Source: Acidicapsa acidisoli (GTDB taxonomy: Bacteria > Acidobacteriota > Terriglobia > Terriglobales > Acidobacteriaceae). Taken from it: a DNA stretch of 64,000 nt. The DNA lies in contig NZ_JAGSYI010000003.1 of NCBI RefSeq assembly GCF_025685625.1, positions 558,001-622,000 of the forward strand, in the 5' to 3' direction. Under the pieces are notes generated by a model. That model was not told the origin of the DNA, ran no database searches, and saw nothing but the letters and a program-made list of their open reading frames with translations. Positions 55,196 to 63,823 of this stretch are shown one piece after another. Every line of letters starts with the position of its first letter. The first letter of the stretch is position 1. Position numbers and translations under genes: made by a program.

Positions 55196-58090
55196 CTATG
55201 TGTTTAGTGCTTCGATGCGCAAGGTGACCAACTCCCAAGCGAGTACGTCCACATGCGTACCAAGCAGTTCAAGCGGTTGCTCGCCGAGGTTGCTACGCCA
55301 AACCTTGATTGGCCTACCATCTGTCCACGTTAAGTTGGCTCTACGGTTTTCTCCCGCGGCGCCGAACAGTCGTACAATCCACGCGGAGCCATCTCTACTT
55401 GGCTTGCACTCCTGCAGGAGTACATCTTCCTGATCTATCCGGAGCTTCAGGGACGTTCGAGATCGCTGCCCTTGGGCCGAAGCAATAAGGGGCTGTGACA
55501 TGCTAATCGCAAATCGGCTGGCAGCTGCAGGCTCGTAACCGCTGTGCGGGCGAAGCGCATACCGAAACTCGATGAGTCCATCCTGATACGCGCGGTAATT
55601 CGTTCCCCAATGATTGTTCATGACCCAGGAATAGAACTTTGACGTGGGCTCAATATGCTTACGCCAGATCTCAGGATGGGTTTGCGAGCCTAGCATGGTG
55701 GCCGAAATATAGCCGATTTCAACCAGAGGCGCATCGAGTGTCGCACAGGTGACGCCGTACTCTGCATTTGCTACATCAATCCACCGGCCCACAAGTAACC
55801 AGTTCTTGCAAGATCCCGGAAGTTGATCAATCTCAGGCCGCATTACTGCAAGAGGAACATCGATGTGAATTTGACCGTTCTCAATAGCAAACGGAAAGGC
55901 AAATTGCATGCTTTCTTTGGACCCATGTTGAGCAAATTCTACGGCAGGTCCATCTTTGCCAGGGTGCGGATTCAGGGGTGCGCGTTTCTTATTTATGGTG
56001 TTGGATAGTTCAATCCAATCCATGTTAGCCTTCAATCGCACGCGGCGAACAAGGTCCAAACATCCCGGCGCGGAAGACTCGATACGGATCGTAGCAACAA
56101 GGGGGCCGGGGTCCTCGATTGCGATGCGCACAGGCCCGCTCGTGCTCACTCTTGAAACGTCACTACCTTCAAGGAACAGATACTTGTTTACCGCCTCGTT
56201 TGAACTGGTGTCCACGAGGTTGTGCGTGTTCCTGCTCGACGTCAGCTCGACGACGTTGCCGTTCTTGCTGTCGACTTTCGCGCGCACAACACCGTTATCC
56301 AAGACTCCATCCAGCACCGTAACGCGTATTGACGGAGCATGCGACGCTCCTGCTGAAAGATGAAAACTCGCACTCCCCAGCGCCGGAACATTCTCTGCGA
56401 GGAAAGCCAATTCTTCGGTTGAAAGACGCTGCGATGGAACAGATATGCCGTGTTCGTTCTTCACATGATCTTTGCCCCGAGACCCCTCTTTCGAGATCAG
56501 GACCACTTCTGTCCTGGGCCAGGAAGAGGTGTTATGTACATCTACGGTTGAGTTGTCGCTCCCGCTTGAGTATGCGTCGAGCACCCCGTCCAGGAGCCTC
56601 TTTGATTCATTCTCGGCGTCAACCGCGAATTGGCGTTTAACTTGCCATTGTTGTGCGACAAAGGGATTCTCTGAATCCGAAACACTATTCCACGCTCCCC
56701 AGGTGTGCTCCGAATACAACAAGACATTTCTCCAGGCTGCGTCAAAATCGGTGTTCTTATATGCCTGCGGCGCGAGCATCGTAGAGAGTGTTGCTGCCTG
56801 AACCAAGCGCTCGGCTGCTCCGCGGTTCATGCGTGTCTCCAAAGCCGATGATCCCGCTCCATCCTCCCAATAGGGAGTCAAGTCGCCCTTTAATTCCGGC
56901 AGTTGGTGCCCATGCTGTTTCTCGAATGCCGCGAACGCATCGCTTGTCGTCGAAATAGAGAAGCGCGGCCATTCGTATTCTTCATTCCATTGCTTCACGA
57001 ACTCGCAAATGTCCGGATCAGGAGGCGCGTTGTCGCCTTGGCCCGACCACCGAATATAAGAGATCTGATAGGGGAAACCGATCTCATCCAGTCTCGCTTG
57101 ATACTTGTTGACCCACTTTGGGTTTAGCTTCATGATGTGCGACATCGCATACCCGGTCCACGGAACCCAGAAAAGTACTCTTTCATTGCCTGAAGGAGAG
57201 ACCCACCAGAATGGTTTATCCTGCCACTCAACCATAAAGCTCCCAATGCGGTCGAAGTAATTGGGAGCAGCCGAGAAGTAGCGTATACCTGCTTGGACCA
57301 TCGCTGAGACCGTCCCCCAGGTATACCCTGGCACATCGCTAATCATGGCTGAGTCAACGCGGACTCCGCATTGATTGCCTAACTCAATTGAGTAACGAAG
57401 CAATTGTAGAAGCTCTTCAGGCCGGCAAAGGCCAGTAAGCTCGTTCGCATACATCCCGTTGATCGCAACCCAGCCCTTCTTCACCGCGCTGATGAACTCC
57501 TCGCGCTCTGGCGCGGCCTTAGTTCTTATGAACAGATCTGCTCCCCACAGAACTTCGAGGTTCCAAATGAACCGGGCTCCTGGCGGGTAGTCGGCCGTGT
57601 TTCGCGCTAGCTCGATTCCCTTGGAGATATTTGCCATTTGTTTTGCTTCAACATTCTTCTGAAGATCGGTGTATCCAAGGTCATGGTGAGAGTGAGGCAA
57701 GATGAAGATCTGGAGTTTGCGTACTGGTTCTATGCGAACTTGGGCCGAATCCGACTTGCCCGCGATCTCATAGTCGATAAGCAGTTGCCTGGCTGTTTCA
57801 ACCGGATCAACAAAGACCGTAAACGTATGTGTCCCTGAAGTCAGAACGCGACGGTCGACTTCTTGGCGGTCGGCGCGTACGACCAATGTTGCGTCCGTTC
57901 CGGAGTGCGCAATCGTCAATTGGATCGGTTGGACTGGTCTTCCACCCTTATTCGCGATTCCGCGAATTGGCAGGGCGAAGCCCGGCTTTTCCATAAAGGT
58001 CTGATCTTGGCCAAGAGCCAAGCCCCGAGGTCGAGCACAAATGATCCCGGCTACACCCGCGATGCCTTTTATGACTTTACGTCTTTCCAT
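55196..58090 (-). CDS. GH38-type alpha-mannosidase, exported
   Basis: The 964-residue protein has a twin-arginine-like N-terminus (MERRKVIKGIAGVAGI). A short beta domain is followed by the GH38 catalytic domain with ILPHSHHDLGYTD (metal ligands His/Asp at about 133-137), the nucleophile Asp at about 252 in SAMISDVPGYTWG, and FWVSPSGNERVLFW-like strands. A C-terminal GH38-type beta region follows. GH38 enzymes are zinc-dependent retaining alpha-mannosidases. The frame extends to 58162, but the Tat-like signal defines 58090. Divergent from the histidine kinase gene. Confidence 0.85.
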   Translation of the reverse strand: MERRKVIKGIAGVAGIICARPRGLALGQDQTFMEKPGFALPIRGIANKGGRPVQPIQLTIAHSGTDATLVVRADRQEVDRRVLTSGTHTFTVFVDPVETARQLLIDYEIAGKSDSAQVRIEPVRKLQIFILPHSHHDLGYTDLQKNVEAKQMANISKGIELARNTADYPPGARFIWNLEVLWGADLFIRTKAAPEREEFISAVKKGWVAINGMYANELTGLCRPEELLQLLRYSIELGNQCGVRVDSAMISDVPGYTWGTVSAMVQAGIRYFSAAPNYFDRIGSFMVEWQDKPFWWVSPSGNERVLFWVPWTGYAMSHIMKLNPKWVNKYQARLDEIGFPYQISYIRWSGQGDNAPPDPDICEFVKQWNEEYEWPRFSISTTSDAFAAFEKQHGHQLPELKGDLTPYWEDGAGSSALETRMNRGAAERLVQAATLSTMLAPQAYKNTDFDAAWRNVLLYSEHTWGAWNSVSDSENPFVAQQWQVKRQFAVDAENESKRLLDGVLDAYSSGSDNSTVDVHNTSSWPRTEVVLISKEGSRGKDHVKNEHGISVPSQRLSTEELAFLAENVPALGSASFHLSAGASHAPSIRVTVLDGVLDNGVVRAKVDSKNGNVVELTSSRNTHNLVDTSSNEAVNKYLFLEGSDVSRVSTSGPVRIAIEDPGPLVATIRIESSAPGCLDLVRRVRLKANMDWIELSNTINKKRAPLNPHPGKDGPAVEFAQHGSKESMQFAFPFAIENGQIHIDVPLAVMRPEIDQLPGSCKNWLLVGRWIDVANAEYGVTCATLDAPLVEIGYISATMLGSQTHPEIWRKHIEPTSKFYSWVMNNHWGTNYRAYQDGLIEFRYALRPHSGYEPAAASRFAISMSQPLIASAQGQRSRTSLKLRIDQEDVLLQECKPSRDGSAWIVRLFGAAGENRRANLTWTDGRPIKVWRSNLGEQPLELLGTHVDVLAWELVTLRIEALNT

Positions 58091-58548
58091 ATTTGGCGAG
58101 AAATTCCCTTTCTGGCCAGCGTGGACGGACCTGAATGAATGACACGCACGCCAGTGATACATCCGCTCAACATCTCGAATTAGATAGGAGCGGAACCGGA
58201 GGACCTCAAATTTCGTCGGTTCGGCTGAAATGCGGTGCCGCGTGAGAACACCAGTTGAGGTAGTGATCGAATGTCAGCAAAACACACCCATATGACGAGC
58301 AATGGTCGATTTCACCTGCATTAACACCAATCGATTCACGGATATGCGCTCAGCTTTGATCGCCGCCGAAGTGTAATTCCCCCTTCCTGAATTCCCAACA
58401 ATTGTGACACATACTGAGATTAAAACATCATTTATCGCGATTTTATTTACTTGATACAATCATTTTTAATGGTTGACAAGCGCCATTTCGCTCGCCTACG
58501 ATCGCCGGTAATCAAGAAAGCACAGTCTCGGCGACGGGGTATGGAGGC
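58091..58548. other. Control region between GH38 and histidine kinase genes
   Basis: The region holds two DeoR-type sites (AGTGATCGAA at 58262-58271 and AATGGTCGAT at 58301-58310) and the kinase promoter at 58473-58502. In-frame TonB-receptor plug codons run from about 58519 into the kinase gene. AT-rich between 58400 and 58475. Confidence 0.55.
58473..58502 (+). promoter_or_regulatory. Histidine kinase promoter, copy of the receptor promoter
   Basis: TTGACA (58473-58478), an 18-bp spacer and TACGAT (58497-58502). The spacer contains ATTTCGCTCGC (58485-58495). This is 11 of 11 bases identical and in the same register as the TonB receptor promoter. Confidence 0.6.
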
Positions 58549-59766
58549 GTGTTGGGCGACGTGGTCAATGTGGTAAGTAAGTCAGGGACGAACACGGGGA
58601 CGAATTCGTCGGCCGACTTTCCATTCCACGAGTCGGCCAAATCAGAGCGCCGGGCGCATGAACTCTTCCGGAAAATCGCCGACGGTGTTCCCATCTGCAT
58701 CTGCATTATGGCTTCCGACGGAGGCATGGTTTACGCGAATAAAGTCGCGTCGACTGTTTTGGGAAAGCCGACCGAACAGATTCTTGGCAACCAGTGGATG
58801 CAGCACATTCATCCTGAACAATATGAAGAGGCGCACGAAAACTGGATGTGTTGTGTTGCAACCAGGACTCCCCTCGATACGAGATGGATGATGTTGCAAT
58901 CTGATGGGCTATATCGCTGGCAGCATATTCTTGCAGTTCCATCATTCAACGAGGAGGGCCAGTTGGCGAACTGGTGCTTGGTGATTGTTGATATCGATGA
59001 GCAGGTACGCACCGAAGTTCATCTCCGAGAAATGCGCGCGAAACTTAACAATGCCTCACGAATCGCGACGGTTGTTGCGCTCTCTGCTTCTATTGCACAC
59101 GAACTTAATCGACCATTGACGAATGTCGTCACGAGCGCTCAGGACGGAAAGCGATGGTTGGCTGCTGACCCGTCGAAGACTGGGGAAGCCGCCGCGTCAC
59201 TTGAGGAAATGCTTCGCGACGGACGGGCCGTCAATGAAAATATGCAACATATATGTGCTTTGTTCAAACAGGAGACATTCGACAAGAAGGAAGCAAGCGT
59301 TTCTGAAATGATCAAGGAAGCCATACGAATGATCCAGCAAGTCCCACGTTGGCGAGATATTTCGATTGAGTACAGCTTCGAGAGAGATCTCGCGAAGATT
59401 TTTGTCGATCCGATCCAGATTCAGGAAGTGTTGATCAATCTCTTCTCGAATGCACTTGAAGCAATGGAGATTACCTCCGCCAGCCCGCGACTCCAAATCT
59501 GCGTTGCGATCGTTAGCGACAAAGAGGTGCTTGTACAGGTAATTGTCAACGGACCGGGCGTCGACGATCTCGAGAATATCTTCAAGACCCTTGTAACAAC
59601 CGAGGAAAAGGGTATAGGCGTCGGTTTGGCTATCTCTCGCTCAATGGTCGAAACGCAGGAAGGACAACTTTGGGCGGAGAACAATCCCAAAGGCGGAACA
59701 CGGTTCAATTTGCGGTTCCCTATATCCCGCATATCAACAGCCGCTCCATCATCTCGGTGGAGATAG
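58549..59766 (+). CDS. PAS-domain histidine kinase with TonB-receptor-derived N-terminus
   Basis: The frame encodes 405 residues without membrane helices, so a cytosolic kinase. Residues 1-19 (LGDVVNVVSKSGTNTGTNSS) match a TonB-receptor plug. A PAS domain spans about 33-155. HisKA has SIAHELNRPLTNVV, the N-box is INLFSNALEAM, and a glycine box GIGVGLAIS follows. The conserved Asp of the G1 box is Val (residue 333, VNGPG instead of DxGPG), so ATP binding is doubtful. The start is GTG (or TTG one codon on) behind GGAGGC, and is uncertain. No response regulator gene is adjacent. Confidence 0.8.
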   Translation: MLGDVVNVVSKSGTNTGTNSSADFPFHESAKSERRAHELFRKIADGVPICICIMASDGGMVYANKVASTVLGKPTEQILGNQWMQHIHPEQYEEAHENWMCCVATRTPLDTRWMMLQSDGLYRWQHILAVPSFNEEGQLANWCLVIVDIDEQVRTEVHLREMRAKLNNASRIATVVALSASIAHELNRPLTNVVTSAQDGKRWLAADPSKTGEAAASLEEMLRDGRAVNENMQHICALFKQETFDKKEASVSEMIKEAIRMIQQVPRWRDISIEYSFERDLAKIFVDPIQIQEVLINLFSNALEAMEITSASPRLQICVAIVSDKEVLVQVIVNGPGVDDLENIFKTLVTTEEKGIGVGLAISRSMVETQEGQLWAENNPKGGTRFNLRFPISRISTAAPSSRWR

Positions 59767-59900
59767 GAGCCCCGAAGAGATCGTCTCCGGTTGGGATGAG
59801 TTACGACAACCTATTTCGGATCACGCCTTTAGTCCGGCGTTGAGTTCAACGACATTCTCCCCTAAGGCAGGTCCGTCTGAATCAAATCTGTGGATTGACT

Positions 59901-60692
59901 CTAGACCAGGGTGACATCTATACCGAGTTTTTTGAATGGCGCAATGGCTGAAGCGGATGCCCCCGTATCAGTAATTAACCTATCTATTTCCTTTGTTGGA
60001 CAGAGGAGATACTTGCTGACAGAACCGAGTTTGCTGTGATCGGCCACAACGACCTTCACTTTGGCATTGTGCACCAGTTTGCGCAGGACTTCGGCTTCGG
60101 AAGGATTCGTGCAGGTCAAGCCCTTCTTCGCATCGATGCCGTCGACGCCGATGAACATGATATCGGAGAAGAGCATCTCAGCACCGGCGGTAGCGAGCGG
60201 ACCCACGAGAGTAAACCAACTTCCGCGGAGGTGCCCTCCCGTCACAATCACCTCGATATCCTTCCTGCTACTCAATTCCATTGCCACATTTACGGTATTC
60301 GTAATGATCGAGATGCCGGTCAGCACTCTTAGGCATCGCACCACTTCGGTGGTCGTGGTACCTCCGCTCAACGCAACGGTTTGTCCCGTGCTGACGAGGC
60401 CAGATGCTGCCTGCGCAATCCGACGCTTTTCTTCGGCGAAGCTATTTATCTTGTCTTGAAAGGAATTGTCATGCCGAAACGGTTCGTAGAACAACGGCCC
60501 GATAGGTACCGCTCCGCCGCGTGTTCGCCTTAGAAGCGACCGGCTTTCAAGATCCTCGAGGTCGCGGCGGATCGTTGCTACCGATGCGCCAAGCGTGTTG
60601 CAAAGTTCGTCGACTTCGACTCCACCCGTCTCCTGCAGGCGGCGAAGAATGTATTCGTGACGTGCGACGAGATTATCAGTCTTGGGAGCCAT
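59901..60692 (-). CDS. DeoR/GlpR-family transcriptional repressor
   Basis: The 263-residue protein has an N-terminal winged helix (HEYILRRLQETGGVEVDELCNTLGASVATIRRDLEDLESRSLLRRTRGGAV). Its C-terminal sensor domain of the DeoRC type has VALSGGTTTTEVVRCL and FIGVDGIDAKKGLTCTNPSEAEVLRKL. Such regulators usually respond to a phosphorylated sugar. Two identical TATGATCGAA sites lie just upstream, and related sites precede the isomerase and GH38 genes. It is therefore the likely repressor of this mannoside locus. Confidence 0.93.
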   Translation of the reverse strand: MAPKTDNLVARHEYILRRLQETGGVEVDELCNTLGASVATIRRDLEDLESRSLLRRTRGGAVPIGPLFYEPFRHDNSFQDKINSFAEEKRRIAQAASGLVSTGQTVALSGGTTTTEVVRCLRVLTGISIITNTVNVAMELSSRKDIEVIVTGGHLRGSWFTLVGPLATAGAEMLFSDIMFIGVDGIDAKKGLTCTNPSEAEVLRKLVHNAKVKVVVADHSKLGSVSKYLLCPTKEIDRLITDTGASASAIAPFKKLGIDVTLV

Positions 60693-60746
60693 ATGGTTAA
60701 GCGTAACAAAGCCGACTCTTCGGCATCTTTTTCACTATATCTCATT

Positions 60747-60777
60747 TATGATCGAACAATCTTTATGTATGATCGAA
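60747..60777. promoter_or_regulatory. DeoR operator pair TATGATCGAA, 21 bp apart
   Basis: TATGATCGAA at 60747-60756 and 60768-60777 are exact copies two helical turns apart, between the divergent deoR-type and GH92 genes. On the minus strand the first lies just upstream of a -10-like TATAGT (60734-60739), so autorepression is likely. Confidence 0.65.
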
Positions 60778-60935
60778 ACGCCACATAGTACTCACAAGAA
60801 GAAAGGCAATGCTGCGGCACAGCGCGAAATGTCGTGAATCTCTCTGGACTTGTGTTCTAGTAGCGGCAACCGCTGTGGATTGATCGAAAGCTGCCTAGAC
60901 CGGCGCGCTTGTCGACTTTGGGAATCGAGGAACAG

Positions 60936-63368
60936 ATGAAGGGGGCTGATATTCGGGTGGGTAAGGTTTCACGTAGGTCCTTCGCAACAGGTTCAGCACT
61001 GTCACTCGCATCGATGTGGCTTCAGCCCAAGATGATTGCGAGTGAGTTGCGGCAGGCGGATCACCAGCCATGGCGTTTCATCAATCCGTTGATTGGAGCG
61101 AGCACCAACATAAAACTTGGCGAAGGAAAAACGTTCCCCGGGCCAGCAACACCGTTCGGCATGGTACAGCCTGGACCGGACACGATCACTGGAGGAGACC
61201 AGGGGCCTGGCTACTCGTATGAACATACAACAATTGAGGGCTTCAGCTTCCTACGCATGAGCGGGGTTGGCTGGTATGGAGACTTCGGCAACTTGCTCGT
61301 GATGCCGACGACTGGCCAGATGAAGCTTGATAGCGGACGAGTGGACCATCCGGGCGAGGGATGGAGATCGGCCTTTAGCCACTCGCGCGAGGTAGCAGAG
61401 GCGAACTACTATGCAGTCACCCTAGATGACTATGGTATCCGCGCAGAGGTGACGGCTGCTCCGAGATCCGGAATGCTGCGGTTTACTTTTCCTCGCACCG
61501 AAACAGCACGCATACAATTAGACCTTGCGCGGCGCATTGGTGGCACCTCGACTCGCCAATATGTGAAGGTCGCAGGTGAACGGGCGATTGAAGGCTGGAT
61601 GCGTTGTCCGGCGATCGGAGGCGGTTGGGGCAACGGTGAGGGGCAAGTTGGTTATACCGTACACTTCCATCTGGAATTCTCCGAGCCCCTCATCGAATAT
61701 GGCGTCTGGAAGATCAATGTTCCCGATGGGACCTTTCCTGTAGCAAAAGGACTGGTCACCGATTACTTCACCAGCGAGCCATATCGAGAGTTGGTCAAAC
61801 GTGCCGAAGTTCTCAATGGATGTAAGGAAATGGAAGCAAACCACATCGGATTCTTCGCGGAGTTTCCGCAGCACAATCCCGAAAAGCCCATCTTAGTAAA
61901 GGCAGGAATCAGCTTCGTCAGTGTGGAGGGAGCACGCCAGAACTTGGCCAGGGAGATTCGCGAATGGGATTTTGAGGAAGTACGCGATAGAGGGCGGGCC
62001 CTTTGGAACGATGCTCTGAATTCAATTCAGATTGAAGGCGCTTCTGACGTGGACCAGAGAATCTTTACGACTGCTCTTTACCATGTGATGATCGACCCGC
62101 GTGATATCTCTGATCTGAGTGGAGAGTATGTCGCTGCCGACAGTACAGTTCACAAGAGTGTCGGTTACACGCCAAGGACGATCTTTAGCGGTTGGGATGT
62201 CTTTCGAGGGGCATTTCCCCTTCTGACACTGACGAACGCGACCCTCATCAACGATGAGATTAATTCCCTCATTGCTTTGGCCGAAACGAGCGGCAAGGGC
62301 TATCTCGAACGATGGGAGATCATGAATGCATACAGTGGCTGTATGGACGGCGATCCCGCTACGTCCGTAATCCTCGATGCCTATACCAAAGGCATTCGTG
62401 GTTTTGATATCGAAAAAGCATATGCCTTTTGCCGACAAACCGCAGCCGGAGAAGATGGATCCACGAACCGCCTCCACAACAGCTTCTACATGAAGCACGG
62501 CTACGTTCCCGACCAAGTATCGTGGACTCTCGACAATTACTACTACGATTGGTGCGTCTCGAAGCTGGCAACGGCTCTCGGGAAAACAGAGGACGCCAAG
62601 GTGTTCGGTCAACGGTCAACACAGTTCAAATCCATCTATGATCCGCAGGTCGACAGTATGCGGGCGAAAGCTGCGAACGGTGACTGGATTCCATGGAAAG
62701 GAAAGACCGAATTCGGACAAGGGTGCACGGAGAGCAACCCTGGTCAGCAAACCTGGTTTGTTCCACACGATGTGCATGGGCTAATCGAACTCATGGGCGG
62801 CAAAGAAGTGTTCGCCAGGAAACTGGAAGACTTTTTTGAAAAGACGCCGGATTCCTTTGGGTGGAACTCCTATTACAACCATTCGAATGAACCGGTGCAC
62901 CACGTACCCTACCTATTCGTATATGCCGGAAAACCATGGCTTACCCAGAAGTGGGTACGGCGAATTCTCGCAAACGCCTATCACGATGACGTCAATGGCA
63001 TCTGCGGCAACGACGATGTGGGACAGATGTCGGCTTGGTACGTTCTGGGCGCACTCGGCTTTTACCCCGTATGCCCAGGCGATGGTATCTACGTCCTCAG
63101 TAGCCCACTCTTTCCAAAGGCTACCTTGAACCTTGACAAGCACTACTACAAAGGGGCGAAGTTTACGATCATAGCTCGTAACCATTCCTCCAAAAACAGT
63201 TATATCCAAAGTGCAAGATTGAATGGGAAGCCATTAAGCCGAGCGTGGATTCGCCATAGTGAAATTGCGGCTGGTGGGCAGCTTGAGTATGTGATGTCAT
63301 CTGAGCCCAACCTGAGTTGGGGTACTTCAGACCAAGACTTGCCGCCTCCATCATCCCACTCCGCATGA
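60936..63368 (+). CDS. GH92 alpha-mannosidase, Tat-exported
   Basis: The 810-residue protein has a Tat signal (VSRRSFATGSALSLASMWLQ). A beta-sandwich domain beginning INPLIGASTNIKLGEGKTFPG follows, then an (alpha/alpha)6 domain with NHSNEPVHHVPYLF (acid Glu) and GNDDVGQMSAWYVLGALGFYPV (catalytic base Asp). GH92 enzymes are calcium-dependent inverting exo-alpha-mannosidases acting on N-glycans and yeast mannan. GAGG before AACAG precedes the ATG at 60936, and a TTG at 60909 is also in frame. Divergent from the DeoR gene. Confidence 0.93.
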   Translation: MKGADIRVGKVSRRSFATGSALSLASMWLQPKMIASELRQADHQPWRFINPLIGASTNIKLGEGKTFPGPATPFGMVQPGPDTITGGDQGPGYSYEHTTIEGFSFLRMSGVGWYGDFGNLLVMPTTGQMKLDSGRVDHPGEGWRSAFSHSREVAEANYYAVTLDDYGIRAEVTAAPRSGMLRFTFPRTETARIQLDLARRIGGTSTRQYVKVAGERAIEGWMRCPAIGGGWGNGEGQVGYTVHFHLEFSEPLIEYGVWKINVPDGTFPVAKGLVTDYFTSEPYRELVKRAEVLNGCKEMEANHIGFFAEFPQHNPEKPILVKAGISFVSVEGARQNLAREIREWDFEEVRDRGRALWNDALNSIQIEGASDVDQRIFTTALYHVMIDPRDISDLSGEYVAADSTVHKSVGYTPRTIFSGWDVFRGAFPLLTLTNATLINDEINSLIALAETSGKGYLERWEIMNAYSGCMDGDPATSVILDAYTKGIRGFDIEKAYAFCRQTAAGEDGSTNRLHNSFYMKHGYVPDQVSWTLDNYYYDWCVSKLATALGKTEDAKVFGQRSTQFKSIYDPQVDSMRAKAANGDWIPWKGKTEFGQGCTESNPGQQTWFVPHDVHGLIELMGGKEVFARKLEDFFEKTPDSFGWNSYYNHSNEPVHHVPYLFVYAGKPWLTQKWVRRILANAYHDDVNGICGNDDVGQMSAWYVLGALGFYPVCPGDGIYVLSSPLFPKATLNLDKHYYKGAKFTIIARNHSSKNSYIQSARLNGKPLSRAWIRHSEIAAGGQLEYVMSSEPNLSWGTSDQDLPPPSSHSA

Positions 63369-63823
63369 ACTCCTATAACGGCGCCATGTTGCGAGTTAAA
63401 CTGACAGGTGATCGTACGCCTTACAATCAATTTCTCAATTTCACCCAGAGTCCCAGACTCGAAAGTCAGAGTTAGAGCGAAAACCCGGAGATAGAAGTCG
63501 GGATGTGATCTCCAGAGCAGAACAGTGGGCCGCAGCAGTCAGCGCCAGGATGCATCTTACTTTGTCGCTCCAGTCCTTTCGCCCAGCATTGGTTGGAGTT
63601 GTGCCGTTGGTAGTGTAGTAGATCGCCGCTCCGGAGGTTGCGCGGCAAGTTTCACGGATTGCGCGGCTGTGTAGGTGCTGCTACTGGCGATAAGGTGGTG
63701 TGGCTGCTGGATGCTGACACTCGTGCCTGGCTATGCCCTAAAGGAATTCTGGACGTCGTATCTGGATTGGTCGTGCTGACAATGATGCTGACCATGGCAC
63801 GCGGTCGGTCGGCATAGCTCTAG
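63369..63823. other. Intergenic stretch after GH92, no intact gene
   Basis: About 450 bp with no frame resembling a known protein. One plus-strand frame (about 63678-63820) reads ATGDKVVWLLDADTRAW and then a hydrophobic GLVVLTMMLTMARG before a stop. It may be decayed coding sequence related to the fragment that follows. Confidence 0.35.
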
